Shown: positions 54,025-61,152 of the stretch, piece after piece
Numbering within the stretch: the stretch's first letter is position 1
Layout: every line of letters starts with the position of its first letter
Assembly (NCBI RefSeq): GCF_020567525.1
Contig: NZ_JAJCVI010000006.1
Span: 271,484-335,483, forward strand
Source of the DNA: Halorubellus salinus
Lineage (GTDB): Archaea > Halobacteriota > Halobacteria > Halobacteriales > Natrialbaceae
DNA length: 64,000 nt
Reading direction: 5' to 3'
Made by a program: the position numbers and the translations under genes
The notes under the pieces: generated by a model
What the model saw: the letters and a program-made list of their open reading frames with translations, nothing else
Told to the model about the DNA's origin: nothing
Databases searched by the model: none

Positions 54025-54169
54025 ACGGTGCCCAACGCTGCAGACCGGGCAACTCGGCACGTTCACACCGCGGGACGTACGGCACCGAGGTCCGAGTGCT
54101 CCCCGACCGCGCCCGAGTGAGATCGCGTTCTCGATCCGCAGGTGCCTGCTCGCGTCGCTCGCGAAGCGG

Positions 54170-54174
54170 TTTTT
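54170..54174 (+). terminator. T-run after gcvPB
   Basis: Five T in GCGGTTTTTGG about 146 nt after the gcvPB stop. On the other strand it lies downstream of the zinc-ribbon gene as well, as an A-run, so it could only serve gcvPB. Confidence 0.3.
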
Positions 54175-54204
54175 GGAGAGAGCGAGACCGCAGAAGGCGT
54201 CGGT

Positions 54205-54372
54205 TCAGGCTTCGGACGTGTCGACTTCGCCGTTGACCTGCACGAAGCCGTAGTCGCAGTCCGGGCAGTGCCACTTGACCTTCTCGCCGAGGTGGAGCGT
54301 GGTGCTGGCGGCCCGGTAGAAGACGCGGTCGTCGTCGCAATCGGGACAGTAGTGCTCGAGTTCCAGGGTCAT
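54205..54372 (-). CDS. Small zinc-ribbon protein (DUF7838-like)
   Basis: The ATG is at 54372-54370 and the TGA at 54207-54205, giving 55 residues. Two CPDC knuckles (YCPDCDDDRVF and WHCPDCDYGF), 31 residues apart, form a zinc beta-ribbon, with the conserved ASTTLHLGEKVKW between them. From memory it matches the haloarchaeal putative zinc beta-ribbon family DUF7838. Function unknown; possibly nucleic-acid or protein binding. Convergent with gcvPB. Confidence 0.75.
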   Translation of the reverse strand: MTLELEHYCPDCDDDRVFYRAASTTLHLGEKVKWHCPDCDYGFVQVNGEVDTSEA

Positions 54373-54875
54373 ATCCCCGGATTTCAGGTGCGTACTGTTG
54401 AACGTACCGATTCCGACGCACCCCGGGCGCTCCGATTCCGCACAGAACGCGTCCGTCCGCCCTCCCCCCAGGTCGGTGGGTGGCGGCGTATTCTCCGTTC
54501 TGTAACCCCTGAGCGTGGCACGTGCGGGGCGATTCCGGGGGATGATCGCGGTCCAAACGACGTCGCGTAAACCGCATACCGCGATAGTAAATCAGGGTTG
54601 CGTCGCGTGGATCGGGCGAGGACCCCACCGAGGCGGACGCTTTCTTGTGCGCGGGTTCGACACGCGGTCCGGTCGACGGTTCCGTACAACGCCAGCACGC
54701 GTCGAGGCGTGGACGCCAGGTCAGTCACGTCGACCGTGCGGTGTGCGACCGCGCTGGCGAGGCGTGTTCACCTGTTGGCGGAGCTTCCTGCCGAGGTGGT
54801 AGCTCGCTGAAACTGATTTTTCACCCAGGTGGCGGGAATAAGTACCCGGACCCCGATGGAGGAATCGTGTCCTCC
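54373..54875. other. Intergenic region, no gene seen
   Basis: About 500 bp. Several frames are open but basic and without haloarchaeal protein character. Only an A+T-rich element, GGGAATAAGTAC near 54835-54844, stands out as a promoter candidate for the following small gene. Confidence 0.4.
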
Positions 54876-55115
54876 ATGCAGTCTGCCACAGCCCCGGTAA
54901 CCCCTGCACGCATCGCTTGCGTGACAGCAGCGCTCCTCGGCCTCGGCCTCGCCAGCTACGGCGGGTACACCCAGTACACGATCGCCACCCAGCTCGCCGC
55001 TGGTGCGTGCGACGGCTGCGCGCCCTGGCATCCGCTGTTCGTGGTCGCCCCGCTCGTCGTCGGCCTCGTCCTCCTCGCCAGCGGGTCGTACGCGCTCGCG
55101 AAGACCAACTGCTGA
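54876..55115 (+). CDS. Small two-helix membrane protein, unknown function
   Basis: The 79-residue protein has two hydrophobic helices (residues about 11-30 and 50-72) and a loop CDGCAPWHPL with a CxxC pair that could bind metal or form a disulfide. A GTG at 54867 is an alternative start nine bases earlier, which would suit the TATA-like element GGGAATAAGTAC at 54833-54844. No family recognised. Confidence 0.55.
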   Translation: MQSATAPVTPARIACVTAALLGLGLASYGGYTQYTIATQLAAGACDGCAPWHPLFVVAPLVVGLVLLASGSYALAKTNC

Positions 55116-55360
55116 GTCCGAACAAAACCGAGTTTGAGCAGTACCGTCCGTGCCACAGCCACCGATCACTGCGGTTAGCGTTCGGTTACGGCAGTGGCTC
55201 GCGTACCCGCGGAGTCACACAGCCTGAGCGTCATCGAGGGACGCGTGCTCGCCGGGCGGACCGACGGACGGTCTCCAGGCCCCCGCGTTCTCGCCGTCCG
55301 AGGTGATGTCCATCGGCGATGAGCCACCGGTTCATCGTCATCACGTCGGACGATGCCGTC

Positions 55361-55839
55361 ATGAGCGAACTGACTGCCGTGTTCGACGCGAGTGACCGGC
55401 CGACTCGACGACAGGTGGTCGCGGTCGGTGGGAGCGCTGTGATCGCAGCACTCGCAGGTGCCCCTCCTCCTCGGAGACGCCGACAGCGCGCCCGGAAGGG
55501 GCGACGGTCACGATTCGCATCCGCAACAGCGACGACCTGGCACGGGCATACGAGGTCACGGTGAACCAGGGCGAGAGCCTGACCGACTCGTTCTCCTGGG
55601 GATTACCGGCAGACGAAAGCCAGCCCGTGGAGGTGGTGGCGACCGTCCGAGCGACGGACGAGCAACACGGTTTCACGATCGCGACAGCGACTGGCCAGCA
55701 GGGACGGACGTGGGAGCCGACCGGGTTCGGCTCACTCGTGACCGCGAGAGAGGTGCACGTATTCAGGGCAGACCGGTACTGTGCTCGACTCGACGCAGAA
55801 CGGAGAGCGATTGCTGAGCCGTTCAGGAACGTGGAGTGA
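55361..55839 (+). pseudogene. Lipoprotein gene with a frameshift at the lipobox
   Basis: MSELTAVFDASDRPTRRQVV with the hydrophobic segment VGGSAVIAALAG is a clean Tat signal up to the lipobox, in one frame. The mature part (PSSSETPTARPEGATVTIRI, then RNSDDLARAYEVTVNQGESL, to FRADRYCARLDAERRAIAEP) is in the +2 frame. The shift is at about 55456-55460, where inserting one T after CTCGCAGGT would restore LAGCPSSS. A single missing base therefore destroys the lipidation Cys. Mature part is beta-rich, resembling haloarchaeal Ig-like surface proteins. Either a real inactivation or a sequencing error. Confidence 0.65.
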
Positions 55840-55925
55840 CCGACTGACCGAGTCGAACCTGCCCAACCCGAACGAACCCGATTCTGTATCGCGTATAGTG
55901 GTTTATCGTACTCGTTCCGGGCGAT

Positions 55926-55933
55926 AGTTAAGT
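55926..55933 (+). promoter_or_regulatory. TATA box of the adenosyltransferase gene
   Basis: ATAGTTAAGTG has its centre 27 nt before the ATG at 55957. Confidence 0.55.
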
Positions 55934-55956
55934 GCAAGCGGACCGGACGCTCTCGC

Positions 55957-56490
55957 ATGAAGATATACACCGGTCGTGGCGACGACGGGATGACCGACCT
56001 GCGGGACATGAGTCGGGTGTCGAAGACGAGTCCGCGCATCGAGGCGTACGGGACCGTCGACGAACTGAACGCGCTCATCGGCACGGTTCGGCCGACGGGC
56101 CACGACGACGTCGACGAGATACTGGAGGGCGTCCAGAATCACCTGCACGTCGTGCAGGCGGACTTCGCGAACCCCGACCCCGACGAGGACGACCCGCGCG
56201 TGCGCGAGGCGCACGTGGACGAGGTCGAGGACTGGATCGACGATTTCGAGGACGAGCTCGACCCACTACAGTCGTTCATCCTCCCGACCGGGTCCGAGAA
56301 GGGGTCGCGGTTGCATCACGCGCGGACGGTGTGTCGGCGCGCGGAACGCCGCGCCGTGGAGTTCGCCGCGGGCGACCCCGTGAACGCGGAGGCCATCCAG
56401 TACCTGAACAGGCTGTCGGACGGCCTGTTCACGTGGGCGCGCGTGGTGAACAAGCGAGACGGCGTCCCCGAGGAGAACCCGACGTACTGA
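55957..56490 (+). CDS. Cob(I)alamin adenosyltransferase (PduO type)
   Basis: The 177-residue protein opens MKIYTGRGDDGMTDLRDMSRVSKTSPRIEAYGTVDELNALIG. This holds the ATP-binding N-terminal motif and the conserved EAYG(T)VDELNA. FILPTGSEKGSRLHHARTVCRRAER and LNRLSDGLFTWARVVN follow, complete for the PduO family. It makes adenosylcobalamin from cob(I)alamin and ATP. TATA box upstream, leaderless. Convergent with the MBL hydrolase gene. Confidence 0.93.
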   Translation: MKIYTGRGDDGMTDLRDMSRVSKTSPRIEAYGTVDELNALIGTVRPTGHDDVDEILEGVQNHLHVVQADFANPDPDEDDPRVREAHVDEVEDWIDDFEDELDPLQSFILPTGSEKGSRLHHARTVCRRAERRAVEFAAGDPVNAEAIQYLNRLSDGLFTWARVVNKRDGVPEENPTY

Positions 56491-56521
56491 CCGCGAGCGG
56501 ACTCGGCGGCGAGCGGCGTTC

Positions 56522-57469
56522 TCAGGCGCGTTCGTAGACGACCATGCCGCCGTTCTCGCGGCGGGTTACCTCGCCGCGAGCTTCGAGCACGTCGAGGTGC
56601 CCGACAGCTTCGCTCATCCCGCTGAACTGCTCGGTCGCGGGCAGGTCCTCGAAGAGTCCGTTCATGACGTCGACCGCGGTCGTCGGTCCGTCGAGGAGTT
56701 CGAGGACGGTCTCGGTGCGGTCCTCGTGCGCGGCGAGTATCTCGTCGATGCGTGCGGCGGGGTCGTCGATCACCTCGCGGTGGCCGGGGAGCATGCGGTC
56801 GTAGTCGGCGTCGCGGAGTCGAGCGAGCGCGTCGTTGAACGCGGGGAGGGTGCGTGGGCGTTCGTCGTGGTGGTCCATCGGCGGCTGGAGGAGTGGGTTC
56901 GGCGTGATGTCGGGGAGGACGTTGTCGCCGACGATGACGTGACGTTCGTCGTCGTGGTCGTACGCGAACGTGAGTTCGCCGGGGGCGTGCCCGGTCGTGG
57001 TGCCGACGTCGACCGTGGCTCCGTCGACGGTGACGGTGTCGCCGGCGTCGAGGACGCGGTCGGTGTCGACGTCGGGTGCGTACTCGACGAACGCTTCGGG
57101 CAGGTCGGTGACCGTCCTGGCAGTCGACTCCGCCATGCCGTGGCGCTGGAAGAACTCGCCGAAGAACTCCTGTTCGTACGCGAGTCGTTCTTCGAACCCG
57201 CCGATGATGTGTGCGGCGGGGGCGCTGGCGTGGACTCGTGCACCGCGGTCCCGGAAGCGTTTGGCGAGCCCGAAGTGGTCGGGGTGGGGGTGCGTGACGA
57301 GGACCTGTTCGAAGTGGTCGGGGTCGAGGTCGTGCGCGTCGAGTTCGGTGAGGAGCGTCGACCAGGCCTCCTCGCTGGCGGGGCCGGGGTCGACGATGGT
57401 CCGCCCGGCGACGTAGGCGTTGACCGGGCCGACCTGGAAGGGGGTCGGGATGGAGAGTCGTTCGAACAC
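56522..57469 (-). CDS. MBL-fold metallo-hydrolase
   Basis: The 315-residue protein has the metallo-beta-lactamase signature THPHPDHFGLAKRF near residue 60, TTTGHAPGELTFAYD with the next His, VIVGDNVL with the bridging Asp and PGHREVIDDP with the last His. A C-terminal winged-helix-like extension follows (DVLEARGEVTRRENGGMVVYE). The C-terminal helical part resembles the LACTB2/hydroxyacylglutathione-hydrolase-like MBL group. Substrate unknown. Confidence 0.88.
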   Translation of the reverse strand: MFERLSIPTPFQVGPVNAYVAGRTIVDPGPASEEAWSTLLTELDAHDLDPDHFEQVLVTHPHPDHFGLAKRFRDRGARVHASAPAAHIIGGFEERLAYEQEFFGEFFQRHGMAESTARTVTDLPEAFVEYAPDVDTDRVLDAGDTVTVDGATVDVGTTTGHAPGELTFAYDHDDERHVIVGDNVLPDITPNPLLQPPMDHHDERPRTLPAFNDALARLRDADYDRMLPGHREVIDDPAARIDEILAAHEDRTETVLELLDGPTTAVDVMNGLFEDLPATEQFSGMSEAVGHLDVLEARGEVTRRENGGMVVYERA

Positions 57470-57643
57470 GAGAGTGGCGTACGCGACGGTGCTGGTAAAC
57501 GGTTTGGGCTGAAGCAGGAGTGAGCCGTGCCGCGGCGAGGCCGCGTGATGCCCACGGCTCTATCGTGGGTCGTCGGTCACGAGGCGACGACCCGGTGGTT
57601 GGGACAGACGGTTCGCGTGGCGGGGTTCGCCCGCCGCCACGGG

Positions 57644-57694
57644 TTTAGGTATGCCTAAATCATTGGTAAAGCTGCCGATTTCGGGTTGCCTAAA
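57644..57694. promoter_or_regulatory. Two tandem DtxR-like sites
   Basis: TTTAGGTATGCCTAAA at 57644-57659 is a perfect TTTAGG-N4-CCTAAA palindrome. TTTCGGGTTGCCTAAA at 57679-57694 matches it with one substitution. Their centres are 35 bp apart, between the divergent MBL gene and the small gene at 57749. The same motif precedes the binding lipoprotein at 27642-27657. Confidence 0.6.
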
Positions 57695-57748
57695 ACGGGT
57701 GTGATGGCGGGCGACAGATTCTTGTCCTATCCAATCCAACAGTATTGT

Positions 57749-58018
57749 ATGAACAAGCACTTCGAAGACGCTCGATACTACCTGAAGCGAGCCAGCGAGC
57801 ACGCCTCCGCCGGCATCAAGGAGGAACTCAAGCCCGTGGTCGAGCGCGTGAACGAGCTGCGCGGCGTCGAACCGGAGCCCGAGCCCTCGCGCGTCGAGAA
57901 GCTCCAGTCGGACCTGAAGGAGATCGAGCAGCGCGCGGAGGGCGAGGCGCGCGAGCGCATCGTCGAAGCCCGGGAGAAGGTCGCCGCGTACCGCGACCGC
58001 ACCGAGCAATCCGCCTGA
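57749..58018 (+). CDS. Small haloarchaeal helical protein (DUF7553-like)
   Basis: The 89-residue protein MNKHFEDARYYLKRASEHASAGIKEELKPVVERV... is almost wholly charged helix (coiled-coil-like) with a short Pro/Glu spacer. From memory it resembles haloarchaeal family DUF7553. The ATG at 57749 is chosen over in-frame codons at 57686 because only it gives the family N-terminus. Two DtxR-like palindromes lie 55-105 bp upstream. Function unknown; the operators hint at metal control. Confidence 0.65.
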   Translation: MNKHFEDARYYLKRASEHASAGIKEELKPVVERVNELRGVEPEPEPSRVEKLQSDLKEIEQRAEGEARERIVEAREKVAAYRDRTEQSA

Positions 58019-58030
58019 GGAACGGAACCC

Positions 58031-58036
58031 TTTAGT
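58031..58036 (+). promoter_or_regulatory. TATA box of tRNA-Val
   Basis: CCCTTTAGTTC lies about 30 nt before the mature tRNA 5' end at 58064. Confidence 0.5.
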
Positions 58037-58063
58037 TCACCAACCGGGTACCCACGAGTGCCT

Positions 58064-58138
58064 GGGTTGGTGGTCTAGCCAGGTTATGACGGCTCCTTCA
58101 CACGGAGCAGGCCGGCGGTTCGAATCCGCCCCAACCCA
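58064..58138 (+). tRNA. tRNA-Val (anticodon CAC)
   Basis: A 75-nt cloverleaf: acceptor GGGTTGG pairs with CCAACCC (58131-58137) and discriminator A; D-arm follows; anticodon stem GCTCC/GGAGC encloses loop TTCACAC with anticodon CAC; T-arm CGGTTCGAATCCG. CCA is not encoded. Confidence 0.95.
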
Positions 58139-58192
58139 CTTTTGCGTCCATAACACGACGAGCGCAGCGAGGAGTCTGTGGACGCAAAAGTG
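58137..58192. repeat. 14-bp inverted repeat abutting the tRNA 3' end
   Basis: CACTTTTGCGTCCA at 58137-58150 and its exact complement at 58179-58192 flank 28 bp. The left arm begins in the last bases of the tRNA. It could form a transcript-ending hairpin or mark a mobile-element end. Confidence 0.8.
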
Positions 58193-58193
58193 T

Positions 58194-58281
58194 TGAGTGT
58201 GGATTCGAACCCTGCCAGTCGCGCGCAGCGAACGAACGTGAGCGAGCACGTCTGGCTTCGGTTCGAATCCGCTCCCACTCA
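58194..58281. repeat. Nested inverted repeat made of tRNA T-arm sequence
   Basis: TGAGTG / CACTCA, GGATTCGAACC / GGTTCGAATCC and GCCAG / CTGGC pair in order on the two sides of 58219-58251. The arms are T-arm-like sequence in both orientations, and the right arm (CGGTTCGAATCCGC, 58259-58272) copies 14 bp of the tRNA-Val T-arm. No 5' tRNA half is present, so this is not a second tRNA gene. Confidence 0.75.
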
Positions 58282-58341
58282 TTTCTTCCGCCGCAATAGC
58301 GAGGAGTGATAGCGACGAGTGCGCGGTGGGAGAAGTGGTGA

Positions 58342-58392
58342 GTGTGGTTCGACGCTTGGTGTGGTTCGACGCTTGGTGTGGTTCGACGCTTG
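58342..58392 (+). repeat. Three perfect 17-bp direct repeats
   Basis: GTGTGGTTCGACGCTTG at 58342, 58359 and 58376, contiguous. The unit leads straight into the G/T-rich tract. Confidence 0.95.
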
Positions 58393-58625
58393 GGGTTGGG
58401 TGCATGGGCAGGTGGTTGGGCTTTGGTGTGGGTTTTGGTGGTGTGTTCGTGGGGTGGTTCTGGGTGTGTCGGGTGGGGGTGGGGTTGGTTGGGGGTGTGG
58501 GTGTCGGGTATATAGATTGTCGAGTGTGGTGTGCTGGCATGGGTGTTGGTTGTGGTTGGTTGACTGGTTGGGGTGGGTGGCGGGGGTCGGTTGGGTGTGG
58601 TTCGGGTGACCTGTCGCTCGCTGGA
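58393..58625 (+). other. Extreme G/T-rich (strand-asymmetric) tract with G-quadruplex potential
   Basis: The plus strand is nearly all G and T: bases 58441-58500 contain no A and three C. G-tracts of 3-5 with loops of 1-7 occur at about 58471-58508. A TATATA at 58509-58514 lies inside and could drive transcription in either direction. Frames on both strands give Pro/Thr/His- or Trp/Gly-rich translations unlike haloarchaeal proteins, so I call it non-coding. Confidence 0.75.
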
Positions 58626-58830
58626 GCGGATGGTTCGCGGTCGGTTCGGTGGTCGGTTTCGTGCGGTCTACGCCGTTTTCGTCGTGGTTTCTGGGGATGT
58701 TGGTGGGTTGGTCGTCGACCACCCCGGGAGAACGTAGGACTATATAGCGATATGTTCAGTATGGAAGTTCCGTAGGTGCCTATAGGGATATTAGCAACCG
58801 CTTTAGTACGAATCCGTCTTGGTATCCGTA
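58626..58830. promoter_or_regulatory. Upstream region of the pst operon
   Basis: About 200 bp with A+T-rich blocks, including CTATATAGCG near 58740 and CTATAGGGATATTAG near 58780, ahead of the proximal TATA box. Haloarchaeal pst promoters respond to phosphate through upstream elements; these blocks are candidates but I cannot identify a P-box with confidence. Confidence 0.4.
58802..58807 (+). promoter_or_regulatory. TATA box of pstS
   Basis: GCTTTAGTACG has its centre 27 nt before the ATG at 58831, giving a leaderless transcript. Confidence 0.55.
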
Positions 58831-59967
58831 ATGGCGGAAGATCCGGAGCGGTATCCCGGTAGGGCATCGCGGCGTGAATTCATCGCCACGGCCGGCGTCG
58901 TCGGGGTGGCGGCGACGGCGGGTTGCATGGGCGATTCGCTGCGTGGTGCGCGGCGCGCGGACGACGCGTCGACGTCGACCGCGACCGAGACGGCCAGCGA
59001 CGGGGAGTCCGGTGGTGCGTCGAGTGCGCCCAAGACGCTGACCTCGGGTGGGTCGTCGACGGTGTACCCGATCATGAACTCGGGCGGGTCGTACTGGAAC
59101 GCGAACCGACCGGCGAGCGACACCGAGTACTGGCCCCACGCCGAGTACGGTATCGAGACCGACAAGAACCTCGCCGATTACTGGGCGGGCCTCTACGGGT
59201 TCGAGCCGAGCGACGGCGGGAAGCCCCCGTTCCGGTTCACGGTCGCGCTCAGTCACTCCGGGACGGGCGTCGAGAAGGTGATGAGCGAGCAGATAGACAT
59301 CGGGAACTCCTCGGGGAACGTCGAGGACGAGCTCCCCGACCGGGAGTCCTACGAGAAGTTCACGGACCACGTCGTCGGCGTCGACGGCCAACCGCTGGTC
59401 GTCTCCGAGGAGATCGCCGACGCTGGCGTCACCGAAATAACGGGTCAGGAGCTCAAGGACCTCTACAAGGGCCGTATCTCGAACTGGAGCGAACTCGGTG
59501 GCCCCGACAGGGACATCCAGGTGCTCGGGCGCGTCAAGGGCTCCGGGACCCGGACCAGCTTCGTCGCGAACGTCTTCGGGAACCCCGAGGAGGACACGAG
59601 CGTCGCGAACCGCTTCGGGCAGAACCAGCGCCTCGCGGAGGCTATCGCGCAGGCGGACAACGCCATCAGTTACCTGGCGTTGACGTTCATCGACACCGAC
59701 GGCGTCGCGCCCATCGCGCTGAACTGGGAGGGGACGACGTACAGCTATCAGGACGACCAGAACGGCCTCGACTCGAAGGCCTACCCGCTCTCGCGTGACC
59801 TGCACGCGTACACGTGGGACGGCACGAGCAAGCAGGAGGCGGCGTTCCTGCGGATGCTCCTGAGTGACTTCGGCCAGGACACGTTCGTGAAGCCGAACAA
59901 CTACTTCGCGCTCGGGAAACGCCGGCAGGAGACCCAACTCGGGAAGCTCCCCGAGCCGACGAACTGA
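58831..59967 (+). CDS. pstS: Phosphate-binding lipoprotein PstS
   Basis: The 378-residue protein has a twin-arginine lipoprotein signal SRREFIATAGVVGVAATAGC with the lipobox Cys near residue 31, then a Ser/Thr/Asp linker. The phosphate-binding fold has SGGSSTVYPIM, SGTGVEKVMSEQIDIGNSS, LYKGRISNWSELGGPDRDI and GRVKGSGTRTSF, the classical PstS anion-site loops. It captures phosphate outside the membrane for PstCAB. The start at 58831 agrees with the TATA box; an ATG-like start four codons earlier does not. Confidence 0.93.
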   Translation: MAEDPERYPGRASRREFIATAGVVGVAATAGCMGDSLRGARRADDASTSTATETASDGESGGASSAPKTLTSGGSSTVYPIMNSGGSYWNANRPASDTEYWPHAEYGIETDKNLADYWAGLYGFEPSDGGKPPFRFTVALSHSGTGVEKVMSEQIDIGNSSGNVEDELPDRESYEKFTDHVVGVDGQPLVVSEEIADAGVTEITGQELKDLYKGRISNWSELGGPDRDIQVLGRVKGSGTRTSFVANVFGNPEEDTSVANRFGQNQRLAEAIAQADNAISYLALTFIDTDGVAPIALNWEGTTYSYQDDQNGLDSKAYPLSRDLHAYTWDGTSKQEAAFLRMLLSDFGQDTFVKPNNYFALGKRRQETQLGKLPEPTN

Positions 59968-60030
59968 CCGGGCGGCGGTCGACGACGGGACCGAGAGACG
60001 AACGACGCGACAGACCCCACAAGATACGAA

Positions 60031-61152
60031 ATGTCCAGCAACTTCATGTCGAACGCTCGCACAACACTCCTCGGCCAGGACGCGTCGGAGGGCGCGTTAC
60101 TCACGGTCGGTTCGGCGGCGCTCCTGCTCGTCGCGACCGTGGGCGTGTTCCTCGTCGCGCCGGCGCTCGCGCTCCCGACGTTCGTGCTGTTCGGGCTCGC
60201 GACCGTGGTGTCGTGGGTGAGGCATCAGGCGGAGACCGCGCGGTTGTTGACGCTCGTCGCGACCGTGTCGACCGTGTTGACAGTGACGTTCATCACGGTG
60301 TACCTGTTCGCGAGCGCGTTCCCGGCGGTCGGCGAACACGGGGTCGGGCTGTTCCTGATCCCGGTGGTCGATGGGAACGTCCGATGGTTCTTCTGGCTGG
60401 ACGCGGTCTTCCCGTCGGGCGAGACGTACTGGAATCCGCTCTCGGGCGCGTACTCGCTGATCCCGACCATCTGGGCGACGGTCGTCGTGACGACGATATC
60501 GGCGTTCGTCGCCGGCCCGCTCGGGCTGTTCGGTGCGCTGTTCATCAGCGAGGTCGCGAGCGACGGCGTGCGCGAGGTCGTCAAGCCCGCGGTCGAGGTG
60601 CTGGCGGGGATTCCCTCCATCGTGTACGGGTTCATCGGGTTCCAGGTGCTGAACGGGTTCATCCAGACGTCGTTCCTCGACGACGGCGCGTCGTTCCTCA
60701 TCGCGGGACTCGTCGTCGGCCTGATGGCGCTCCCGACGGTGGTGTCGGTCGCGGAGGACGCGCTGTCGAGCGTCCCGCGGTCGATGAAGGACGGCTCGGT
60801 CGCGATGGGCGCGACGCAGTGGCAGACGATGAAGTCCATCTCGATTCCCGCGGCGTTCTCGGGTATCTCGGCGGGCCTCATCCTCGGCCTCGGGCGTGCG
60901 ATCGGTGAGACGATGGCGGTCGCCGCGATCATGGCGGCTGGCGTCGGGTTGTCGAACCCGCTGTTCGACGTGTTCGACGCGGGTGCGACGTTGACGAGCC
61001 TCATCGCGACGAACTACGGGAGCGCCTCCGAGAGCACGATCGACGTGCTGTTCGTCGCTGGTGTCATCCTGTTCGTCATCGTCGCCGGGATGAGCGTGCT
61101 CTCGCAGTTCATCGAGCGTCGCATGAAGGAGAAGCTGCGGGGGCAAGCATGA
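60031..61152 (+). CDS. pstC: Phosphate ABC transporter permease PstC
   Basis: The 373-residue protein has seven or eight transmembrane helices and the ABC permease signature (EAA loop) SVPRSMKDGSVAMGATQWQTMKSISIPAAFSG followed by LGLGRAIGETMAVAAI, as in PstC. AGIPSIVYGFIGFQVLN is a further PstC hallmark. 63 nt after pstS and overlapping pstA by 4 nt (ATGA). A second ATG at 60046 is possible. Confidence 0.93.
   Translation: MSSNFMSNARTTLLGQDASEGALLTVGSAALLLVATVGVFLVAPALALPTFVLFGLATVVSWVRHQAETARLLTLVATVSTVLTVTFITVYLFASAFPAVGEHGVGLFLIPVVDGNVRWFFWLDAVFPSGETYWNPLSGAYSLIPTIWATVVVTTISAFVAGPLGLFGALFISEVASDGVREVVKPAVEVLAGIPSIVYGFIGFQVLNGFIQTSFLDDGASFLIAGLVVGLMALPTVVSVAEDALSSVPRSMKDGSVAMGATQWQTMKSISIPAAFSGISAGLILGLGRAIGETMAVAAIMAAGVGLSNPLFDVFDAGATLTSLIATNYGSASESTIDVLFVAGVILFVIVAGMSVLSQFIERRMKEKLRGQA

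Noticed and set aside
58194..58281. Second tRNA gene
   Set aside because: Only T-arm and acceptor-like 3' sequence is present, in both orientations; no D-arm or anticodon arm can be folded.
58279..58722. Minus-strand open frames rich in Pro, Thr, His and Asn
   Set aside because: They reflect the C/A-only composition of that strand and do not look like haloarchaeal proteins.
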